Assembly: GCA_028717985.1 (NCBI GenBank) | Contig: JAQUMS010000079.1 | Coordinates: forward strand, 1 to 6,382 | Source of the DNA: Candidatus Omnitrophota bacterium | GTDB lineage: Bacteria; Omnitrophota; Gorgyraeia; Gygaellales; Profunditerraquicolaceae | DNA: 6,382 nucleotides | Direction of reading: 5' to 3' | Shown here: piece after piece, positions 1 to 6,382 of the stretch | Numbering within the stretch: position 1 is the first letter of the stretch | Layout of the letters: each line of letters begins with the position of its first letter | Notes under the pieces: model-generated | Told to the model about the DNA's origin: nothing | Database searches by the model: none | Seen by the model: the letters and a program-made list of their open reading frames with translations, nothing else | Program-made: the position numbers and the translations under genes

Positions 1-1
1 T

Positions 2-550
2 GGGACAATGATTCCCTGGTGGCCGGCGCATGTCGGGATGGCATATATCACGGACACAACCGGACATACGGCTATGATCGCTGTGATCGGGGATGAAAAA
101 GGAGCGGTGGTGACCGCATATCCGGTTTTTGGGGCGGGGGTGACTTTCTGGAAAGGTTTTGTTTCGTCTTCGGCACAAGTGAAAACGTTATTTAATGAGA
201 TCGGAGGGATATGGAATAAGAACATTAACGGTGCGGCGCAGGCTGTTCATGTCCCTCTGGAAATATTTGCCCGCGCGTTTAACGGAAGTTTCTTGTCGGG
301 CCTGGAGTCTTTGGAACGCGTGCAGATAATCGTCCTGGCACTTACTCAGGGAATGCCGATAGATTCCGGTGAGGGCATTATTCTGACTCTGCGGTTCGCG
401 GTGCCGTATCTTCAATGGAAAGAAAAAATATGCGGTGCGTCTTTGAACAGCGAAAAAGGACGGGAGCCAAAAGAAGTATTTCTTTCCATAAGAGTAGATA
501 AAACGACACTCGTAGTGCAGGAAATCAATGAGTTTATTGAAAAAGATAAC
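2..550 (+). other. Module 1: unidentified alpha/beta region, N-terminally incomplete
   Basis: Residues 1-183. The first 50 residues look like alternating beta strands: an aromatic start with PWWPAH (5-10), then strands around 11-16, 23-29 and 34-40, then a Gly-rich turn with FGAG. Histidines at 10 and 22 and aspartates at 18 and 31 sit in strand or turn positions, but there is no catalytic cysteine nearby, so I do not call a peptidase. From about 60 to 183 it becomes helical and hydrophobic, with IIVLAL and IILTL stretches that are too short for membrane helices. The true start of the module is upstream of the window. I recognise no family. Confidence 0.5.
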
Positions 551-3500
551 TCTGTATCTGCCGTAAAAAGTTCCGAGTCATTATCTGAGACCGTACCGGT
601 ATCCTCTGAGCCGGTGCCGCAGGTTTTAAAAGAGGCACAGAAAGATGCGGCGCAGGTTGATGTGCGGTCGTGGGATTCAGTGAAAAATGAATTGAAACGC
701 ATAGGCGTTACTCAGGGTTCAATCGCCGTGATCCGTCCATTTTTTAAAAGCAATCATCCGGGCGATATCATCGGTTTCAGAAAAGCGACCGCCGCGCATC
801 ATGATGCGGTAAAAGAGATGTATGGGTATTTACGTGAAATTGATATTTGGGTGGATGTCGACCTCCTGATTCCTGTTCTGGACCATATCCTGGCTTCCGA
901 CAGCGTGCTCGCGAAAATAGAAATAAGAACGCGTGTATCTTCTGCCGGAGAACCTAAACCTGCGGCCGGTATAGTTCCGGCTCTTGTTCAGATTAAGCAA
1001 TCAGAAGAAGAACTTCAGCGGGTTTCTATAGAAGCGGAATTACGCGCGTTGGCAGGGGCCGGAGCCGATATGTCTTTATGGAAAGAAGAAATAAATACTC
1101 TTGCAGCTATGCGGGCTGAACAACGTGTCGGGATTTTTGCCGGATTAAAACGCGCCGGAACCGTGGATTCATTAAGAACAAATTTACGGGATATGCTTTT
1201 AAAAGAAATTCTTACCGGCACATTGAAGCCGTATGAAAAAATACAGGCTTTGAGGGATAGTATCATTAACCGGCGTATAGGAGTGATGTCTCTTCGCGGA
1301 CATGAAGAAATGACCGGGATTTTGTCTGTTTACTGGGTTTCTTTGATTGATTGTATCGGCGATGATTTCAGTTTGTTTAATACTGCCGCAGGCGGTGACG
1401 CGGTGGAAATTATCAATGATCTCATGAATTTAAATAACGGCCGGATTAATCCGAAAAATATTTTGGAATTCTTTTCCATCGTTGACACTATCCCGTCTGC
1501 GGCCAAGCATGTAATTATCAAACGAATAAAAGAATTCCTTGCCCGTACACCTAAACTGAATGCCGATACCAAGAAGAGCGTTGTGTATTATCCTTTGGGC
1601 GGTAATGAATACGAAATTATTTTTGTTTCTTCCGAACTTAAAGAAAAAACACGCCGGAAAATCATTGATGAATTTAACCGTGAATCCGAAAATAAAAGCG
1701 GGATACATATTCGTTTTACCTGGGTTAGTCCCGGGCAGTTCACTGATGCCCATCCTGCGTTCAGCGGCGGCACAGAGATCGTTTTGGGTATGTATGGCGC
1801 GGATGCCCTGGATAAAAAGAGCCATTTTGCAGGGATTATCCGTGATGAGAATAGGTTAGAAATTATGCGCCGTGTGTTGCGTGATTCCGGGTTTGAAGAA
1901 AATGAAGCTTCTGAAACCGCCAGGCCGCTTGCCGCGGCGCAGTCTGAAACAAAATCCGAGCAGGCAGTTCCTGAATCTCTTGTTCAGACGTCCGAAGGCA
2001 CAACCGAAGATCATTCCCAGGTTTTAACTATCAGCGATTTAGTCACGATTGATATCCCGGGAGTTTCCGTTGCCTCCGATCATACTTCTTCCGATCAGGA
2101 ATCGCTCGTGATTGATACGCTGGCAAGAAAAAGGATCCCGCTGAATTATTATCCGGCATTACGCGCGTATATGCTGATACCCCGCGGAGCGGCTCATATC
2201 GCGGCGATTATCCTTGAAGAGGGTATTCGTCCCATCCTTTTGAATGATTTTATAAGCCTGCAGTCGGCAAAATCCCACCCGTATTTGTCCTGGAGGGATG
2301 CGGGGGAGCATCTTCTTGGATTTAATTTCAAGACAGTAATGGAAGTCATGTATCCTGAAAATGTTGGTGAAGGTGTTGAGGGATTGCCGGAAGATAATGA
2401 TCCGTTTTACGCGGAATTTCTCAGGCAGCTGAATATCCGAGGATTAGAGATCAATACAATGGCTGAATATACCGCGTTTTGTCTCGCGTTAGTCACGACG
2501 TTTATCAAAAAAGATAATCAGCAGGCCGGTGAGGATACTGTTGTCTGTTTATCCAATCTTGAACTTGCGGCCGGTATTTCCCGCGCCACAGGAGAAAACT
2601 TCTTTATTATCATTGATACGTATTTTAACGTAGCCCAAAAGCTTTATATTGACCCCCACAATGGAGAAACGAGGCTTTCCGGGCCGTTGGTGCTTTTGCC
2701 GGGCAGAAAACACATCGAAGCCTTGGACAAAGAATTCAAGAGTCTTGTTTATTTGAGCCCTGTCAGTCCCTGGCATCGTGACTATGATGAAAAAATCGAC
2801 GCGGCTTTGGTCTTAAAGCGTTTCTCCCGCGGGCACATATGGGAGCTGGCCCAATTAGGATTATCCCCGGTTAATATTGTGCGCCTTGCGAATACACAAG
2901 GATTGGACCTGCAGAATGTGATCAATGTCCTGAAAGAATTTAAATTGTCCGCGGATTACGGGCATTTAAAAGAATATGTTTTATCTGAAATTATTTTCCG
3001 TTCTAATTCCCGTGGATGTTCTTTTGAAAGGATCTCGACTACCAACAATTTTTATTCAAACCAGGATTATGTGTATGTGGATACAAAAGAATTTTTCGAA
3101 GGTCTTTTCAGGGAATTGGTCGCGTCCGGCATCCTGAGTGAAGATACACGGGGCGCGCGGTGGGATAAAAACGCTTTACGCATGACCGGAGAGGCTGCTT
3201 TTGATCCTGAGAAACAATCGGTGGTTGTGCACGCGTGGTACAGTTCTCATCACAGCATGGTTAATTTCATACTTGGCCTTACCAATAATTGGAAAGAATG
3301 GTTCAACGGGTTACCGGAAAGCGAAAAAGGGCGTTTATTTGTCAGGAATCCCGGGATTTTTAATTTTGATATGTGGGTTAATCGCGCTCGGAATATTCCC
3401 GTGCGGATCAGAAATTGGGAAATAGAAGATTTGGTCAGGACAGTTTCAAATAATCAAAATCAGCCGTGGGCGCGCATAGCAGGCTTGAATCAGTCGCTGG

Positions 3501-6382
3501 AAGCATACGAAAAGCTCACGCGTGCGTTTATTGATGCGTTTACCACAGGACAGGATGTGACAGTTTCTTTGCCGGAAGCCGAAAATCCCGCGAATAGAGT
3601 ACTGACGATAAAGCGAAGCGATCTGATGCTCTTTTCATTTTCAAAATCACATGGATTGGTTTATTACATGTTTTTTAACCGGAAGTTTAAGCTGTCACTA
3701 ACAATGGACAGCCGCGGCCGGCTTATGTATTTAGGCCGTGATTTTCCTGTTGAAGTATCCCCGAAAAAAGACGTTATGGTTTTGATAGACGGGGCGCGAT
3801 TGAACGATTCATATATGTGGGGCACAACTAATATCGTAGAAGCCCAAATGATTGGCGGAGGAAAATTTAAATTCTTTTTTAATCCGGTCCGATTGGTTTC
3901 ATCGGAAGAAACCGGGAATCCGGAGCCGCCGGTTGAGTCCAAACAACCGTTAACCTACAAGGATAAAATGGAAGCGGCAATGCATAATATTCCTGTGTCA
4001 CTGGTTGCGGATAAACACATGGGAAAGAAACAGCCGGGCAAGGCCCGCGGCCGTTACGACGGGGGGAATCATTCAGGTGCAGTGGCGGGAGCTTCGAGAT
4101 ACAATGCCGGCATAGAGACAGTGAGAATGAGAAACCGGTTTTTTATCCGGGATAATGCAACCGGCAGGATTATAAAGACGACCAGGGAACTTTCCGCAGG
4201 GGATATTGTTAAATTGACCAATCACACTCTGGAAGGTGTTCCTCTTGATTTTGACGGGAACCTGAATATCGGCTCAACAACTGTCCGGACGTTTTCCTCA
4301 TTCCCCAATGCATTAGTTAATGTCGTGTTTAAAGCCGGACAGCCGCCGGTAGTTATTTTTATGAAAGATGAGTATGGTAACGACTTGCTGGATGCCCGCG
4401 GGCAACAGCTTACATATGTTCTTGACGGCGTGAAACACAGGATTTTTACGCCCGCGGAAGTGGTAATCCCTCCTGAATTATTCAAACAGACGCTTTTTGA
4501 ATATAACGGTATTATGAGGGATGTGATTCATGCTTTAGGGATTAATGAACGGCAGTTGTATGTGATGTTGAACACGGATAAAGAATACTGGAATATCCTG
4601 GAATCATATTTTAACGGCGGTGTTCAAGTACGTCCTGATGATACATTGATCGCGCGGTATGTGATTAAAGCAAAAGCGTCTTTGCGTCTGGCATGGGTCA
4701 TGATGCTTTTGGATAACCGGGTCACGAAGTTTAATTCTTTTAAAACATGGGCCGGCCGTCTTCGCGAGCGGGACCCTGAATTCGCCGGGCAGGAAATATC
4801 CGCGGGATTGAATGAGGACGTGGTAAAGGAAGCTGTGAAAAAAGCGCAGTATGATATTCCTTCAGCCGTGAAAATACTCGAGAAAAAGGGATTTTTTGAT
4901 GTTAAAGTCCGATATCTTTCCCGCAGGGTGAATATCATATGTTCCCGTTCTCCGGATTCAGAGTTTGCCAAAGCATATCAGCGTTCCAAAGAAAACAGGA
5001 AAAAAACAGCGATCAATACAATCCGTAAGGAGAAGACTAAACAGAAGCCGTCTGTTTCGCAGACTGTTCCGCCGGTAGCAGTGGACCATTTAGTTGAAAC
5101 TAAAATTGAACAGCTGATCAGGGACGACCAATTATTGATCCTTGTTCGAGAATTTAAAATATTAGAACAGACATACAATGATAAGGAACATTTCAGAATG
5201 ATGATTCCCCGGATTCAGGATACTCTTATCTACGGCATGCAGAGATGGGAACGCGTCGGCCGTTTTCTTCAAGTCAAAGAGATGGCTGGTTTATTCGCTG
5301 AAGCATTCCCTTCGGATGCCGGTAAACTTAAAGCGCTTCAGATATACCGTGAAATACGTGATGGCGCAAAGAAACAGGACGGCGGGCTTAAGACTGCGGA
5401 TGCGATTATGAGGGATACCCGTTTGCAGTTTATTCTTATGGGATTGGCGCCTCCTGCCGGCATGTATGGTGTGACTAAATTCCTTCCCCGTTACGCGTCT
5501 TCTTTAGATCCGCAAGCCTATGGTATAGTTTCCGCCGTAATCATTATGGTATCCGTAATTTTATTCTTTGCGGGATATCGCCTGCTTGAGCAGTACACCC
5601 AACGTAACCGCTTGGAAAATACCGCGTTACCTTTGGGCGCGCTGGTTTTCTTCTGTTACCTTTTTATCAACGCAGCATCAAGCGCTATCGGTAATTTAGC
5701 GAACGCATCTATTGTTATCGCCGCTATGACGGAATCCGGCAGGGTGATTATAGATCCCCTGCTGCTTGCGTACATAATTAAAGGTTTTGTTAATATCGGG
5801 TTTTCATACACTTTCTTCAGGCTTTTTAGCGGAATATTCACTCAGGTAAAAATTATATCTTTTCAGGGGACGGAATACCGTTTGATAGGAGTGATGCACG
5901 CATTCTTTTATAACCGGAATCTGGCGGAAAAAGAATCAAAAGAAGCTGATATTCTCATTCATGAAGGCGTGCGGGGCGATGTCGCTGCCTCAAGCCTTAT
6001 GATGAAATACACGGCGCTGGTGATAAAAATCATCTCATATATTCTCGCAAAGATAAAGCCGTCTTCGCAGGCCGCCGGCGGGCAGGTGGCACATATTGCC
6101 GACTCACATTCCCGCGGCGCGCAGGTATGGAATATTGATGTGTATGCTAAAAAATCCATGGTTGATTTTGACCTTTTGAAAAATGTTTTCCGGGGTGAGC
6201 ATTATACCGCTGCTATTGATTTCTGTAATCTTGTATGGGCGACAAAATTACTGTATCTGGGAGAAGAATACAAAAAAGAAGGCAAAACAATTCTTATGAT
6301 CATGGGCGGGGGGCATCTTGACGGCTTGGAACGGTATATGACGGATACGCTCGCACGTCAAAAAGCCTGGAAAGAATTTTCA
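2..6382 (+). CDS. Internal part of a giant multi-module membrane protein with a TIKI/TraB-like domain (both ends outside the window)
   Basis: One reading frame is open from base 2 to the last base: 2,127 sense codons with no stop, no start needed and no frameshift. A frame this long cannot be chance, and codon use looks uniform throughout. The product is a mosaic of folded-looking blocks joined by linkers rich in Ser, Glu, Pro, Val and Thr (about residues 184-223, 313-326, 632-700, 1300-1316 and 1662-1696). A hydrophobic block with three or four membrane segments lies at 1808-1946. It is followed by a domain with paired GX2H motifs (residues 1963-1966 and 2102-2105) typical of the TIKI/TraB/GumN superfamily. 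I spotted only eight cysteines in the whole fragment. No signal peptide can be judged because the N-terminus is missing. The molecular role is unknown. A membrane-tethered enzyme or scaffold is an inference. Giant proteins of this style are known in Omnitrophota, which is the likeliest source. Confidence 0.95.
551..670 (+). other. Linker 1: disordered Ser/Glu/Val/Pro-rich segment
   Basis: Residues 184-223 are dominated by Ser, Glu, Val, Pro, Lys and Gln (for example SETVPVSSEPVPQV), with no aromatic residue until the Trp at 224. The composition is that of a flexible linker joining module 1 to module 2. It is in frame, with no sign of a gene boundary. Confidence 0.7.
671..937 (+). other. Module 2a: short unidentified alpha/beta domain
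   Basis: Residues 224-312, about 90 residues between two linkers. It begins with a helix (WDSVKNELKRIG), then a strand (SIAVIRPFF), then a turn with SNHPGD, a His-containing helix (ATAAHHDAVKEMYGYLREI) and an acidic strand-like IWVDVDLLIPVLDHIL. It ends with the basic strand KIEIRTRV. The size fits a single small alpha/beta domain. I recognise no family and no catalytic signature. The HPGD and HH positions may be worth following in an alignment. Confidence 0.45.
980..1894 (+). other. Module 2b: helical region followed by an alpha/beta domain, unidentified
   Basis: Residues 327-631, after a short linker with EPKPAAG (313-326). Residues 327-515 are a run of amphipathic helices containing many charged Lys/Glu/Arg heptad-like stretches, which reads as a helical repeat or bundle. 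Residues 526-631 change to alpha/beta: strands at 526-530 and 537-542, a charged helix at 545-560, a strand with IHIRFTWV near 568-575, then SPGQFTDAHPAFSGGTE (576-592) and a hydrophobic strand IVLGMYG. The DAHPAFSGGTE stretch (582-592) looks like a functional loop because it combines Asp, His and a double Gly between strands. No known family is recognised. Confidence 0.45.
1895..2101 (+). other. Linker 2: long acidic Ser/Thr/Glu/Ala-rich segment
   Basis: Residues 632-700, about 69 residues, are rich in Glu, Ser, Thr, Ala, Gln and Pro, with almost no aromatic residues. A short hydrophobic patch near the middle (VLTISDLVTIDIPGVSV) may be a small docking or strand-forming element, flanked by disordered sequence on both sides. 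It is the longest linker in the window and the clearest boundary between modules. Confidence 0.7.
2102..3898 (+). other. Module 3: large unidentified region with a winged-helix-like centre and a beta-rich end
   Basis: Residues 701-1299. The first part (701-930) mixes helices and strands and contains a strand IIIDTYF followed by LYIDPHNGE (881-889), a beta-hairpin-like loop with Asp884, His886 and Gly888. Residues 941-1048 are helical. A stretch at 946-980 (LAQLGLSPVNIVRLANTQGL and following) looks like paired short helices, and 1027-1048 ends in LVASGILSED, which resembles the close of a winged-helix domain. Residues 1074-1130 contain HAWYSSHHS (1077-1085) with three histidines, then Trp- and Asn-rich helices. 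Residues 1205-1299 are beta-rich. This could be several domains without linkers. DNA binding is not claimed, since the resemblance is only to helix spacing. No family is recognised. Confidence 0.45.
3899..3949 (+). other. Linker 3: short Pro/Glu-rich segment
   Basis: Residues 1300-1316 (SSEETGNPEPPVESKQP) form a short acidic, proline-rich hinge between the beta-rich end of module 3 and module 4. It is immediately followed by an in-frame ATG with a purine-rich sequence ahead of it, described separately. Confidence 0.65.
3950..4984 (+). other. Module 4: unidentified, basic Gly-rich loop, beta-rich core, helical end
   Basis: Residues 1317-1661. After a short helix there is a basic, glycine-rich stretch from Lys1338 to Gly1359 holding KHMGKKQPGKARGRY and then DGGNHSG (1353-1359), which could be an anion or nucleic-acid contacting loop (inference only). 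Residues 1370-1480 are beta-rich with regular strands and turns (FFIRDNATGRIIK, LSAGDIVKL, LDFDGNLNI, VVIFMKDEYGNDLL at 1450-1463), in the style of a beta sandwich or barrel. Residues 1490-1630 are helical. The end (1630-1650) is a strand pair, FFDVKVRYL and RRVNIIC. I recognise no family. Confidence 0.45.
3959..3970 (+). promoter_or_regulatory. Possible internal ribosome binding site and in-frame ATG at the module 4 boundary
   Basis: AAGGA at 3959-3963 lies four bases ahead of an in-frame ATG at 3968-3970 (residue 1323), just after linker 3. If used, it would start a shorter product containing module 4, the membrane block and the TIKI/TraB-like domain. The spacing is slightly short, and such a motif is expected by chance in a gene this long. 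The position at a module edge is the only reason to list it. Confidence 0.15.
4985..5089 (+). other. Linker 4: strongly basic, then Pro/Val-rich segment
   Basis: Residues 1662-1696 start with a Lys/Arg-rich stretch (RKKTAINTIRKEKTKQK) and end with SVSQTVPPVAVDH. Unlike the other linkers it is basic, not acidic. Lying about 110 residues ahead of the membrane block, it fits a cytoplasmic segment by the positive-inside rule, though that is inference. Confidence 0.6.
5090..5422 (+). other. Helical juxtamembrane segment
   Basis: Residues 1697-1807 are predicted from pattern to be almost all amphipathic helix: charged residues alternate with Leu, Ile, Phe and Met, and breaks occur only at FPSDAG and KKQDGG. 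It leads directly into the hydrophobic block. The arrangement resembles the helical stalk or bundle often found next to membrane anchors. No family is recognised. Confidence 0.5.
5423..5839 (+). other. Membrane block with three or four transmembrane segments
   Basis: Residues 1808-1946. Three segments are clear: about 1840-1860 (VSAVIIMVSVILFFAGY), 1876-1898 (ALVFFCYLFINAA) and 1919-1945 (LLLAYIIKGFVNIGFSYTFF). A weaker one at 1810-1829 contains a Pro-Pro pair and may or may not span. The loop at 1860-1874 carries three arginines (1860, 1868, 1870) and so is likely cytoplasmic. With four segments both flanks would be cytoplasmic; with three, modules 1-4 and the last domain would lie on opposite sides. 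This block anchors the giant protein in a membrane and sits directly before the TIKI/TraB-like domain. Confidence 0.8.
5849..6382 (+). other. TIKI/TraB/GumN-like domain with paired GX2H motifs (C-terminally cut by window edge)
   Basis: Residues 1950-2127. Seen directly: a strand pair followed by YRLIGVMH, whose GVMH (1963-1966) fits the first GX2H motif; a helix; then ADILIHEGVR, a strand ending in Glu1988 with Arg1991 three residues later; a central part with DSHSRG (2034-2039); and ILMIMGGGHLDGLERYM, whose GGGH (2102-2105) fits the second GX2H motif. Order and surroundings match the TIKI/TraB/GumN superfamily, in which two GX2H motifs and a glutamate form the putative metal site of a protease-like fold; some members are proven metalloproteases. 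The spacing of 139 residues between the two histidines is on the short side for the family. Many TraB proteins carry membrane helices after the domain; here they come before it. Protease activity and substrate are unproven. Confidence 0.55.

Noticed and set aside
2..120. Module 1 start considered as a papain- or C39-like peptidase because of its histidines in strands.
   Set aside because: There is no catalytic cysteine in the visible part and the spacing does not fit. The missing N-terminal part prevents a judgement.
412..702. A minus-strand frame of 96 codons with its own ATG.
   Set aside because: It lies wholly opposite the giant coding frame; its product is Ser/Thr/Cys-rich because it reads the antisense of the Glu/Ser linker. 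It is a shadow.
1430..1859. Overlapping frames on both strands (minus 1430-1825, plus 1560-1859).
   Set aside because: Both overlap the continuous coding frame, lack a convincing ribosome binding site and show no family features.
2837..3145. Winged-helix-like helices in module 3 considered as a DNA-binding regulator domain.
   Set aside because: Only helix spacing and a GIL ending resemble the fold; no specific family signature is visible, and a giant membrane-linked protein gives no supporting context.
4624..4971. A minus-strand frame of 115 codons.
   Set aside because: It is antisense to module 4 of the giant gene, and its protein is low in recognisable structure and rich in Ser/Thr/Arg as expected from antisense reading.
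1277..5896. The 12-base string ATAGGAGTGATG occurs at 1277-1288 and again at 5885-5896, each looking like a ribosome site and ATG.
   Set aside because: Both are in frame (IGVM), the gap between AGGAG and ATG is only two bases, and the second encodes part of the GX2H motif. Flanking sequence is unrelated, so it is neither a repeat element nor a likely start.

Overview
The whole 6,382-base window lies inside one protein-coding gene. The + strand frame whose first full codon is bases 2-4 reads through 2,127 consecutive sense codons to the last base with no stop. Both the start codon and the stop codon are outside the window, so this is an internal piece of a very large protein: at least 2,127 residues, or at least about 230 kDa. 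I see no second gene, RNA gene, mobile element, CRISPR array, promoter or terminator.

The organism cannot be named with certainty. Base composition is moderate, by eye in the mid-40s percent G+C, with ordinary bacterial codons. Giant multi-module proteins with few recognisable domains are a known trait of Omnitrophota and related PVC/candidate-phylum bacteria, so an Omnitrophota-like genome is my best guess (inference, modest confidence).

Layout, in residues of the window frame: module 1 (1-183), partial, alpha/beta; linker (184-223), rich in Ser, Glu, Val and Pro; module 2 in two parts (224-312 and 327-631) split by a short Pro/Ala/Gly linker; a long acidic, Ser/Thr-rich linker (632-700); module 3 (701-1299), mostly helical with a winged-helix-like centre and a beta-rich end; a short Pro/Glu linker (1300-1316); module 4 (1317-1661), beta-rich then helical; a basic linker (1662-1696); a helical segment (1697-1807); a hydrophobic block with three or four membrane segments (1808-1946); and a last module (1950-2127, cut by the window edge).

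Only the last module gives a recognisable signature. It has paired GX2H motifs (GVMH at 1963-1966 and GGGH at 2102-2105) and a glutamate at 1988 ending a hydrophobic strand. This is the pattern of the TIKI/TraB/GumN superfamily of putative metalloproteases. The polypeptide may therefore be a membrane-anchored giant protein with a TIKI/TraB-like domain after its membrane block and about 1,800 residues of unidentified modules before it. Modules 1 to 4 match no family I can name from sequence alone.
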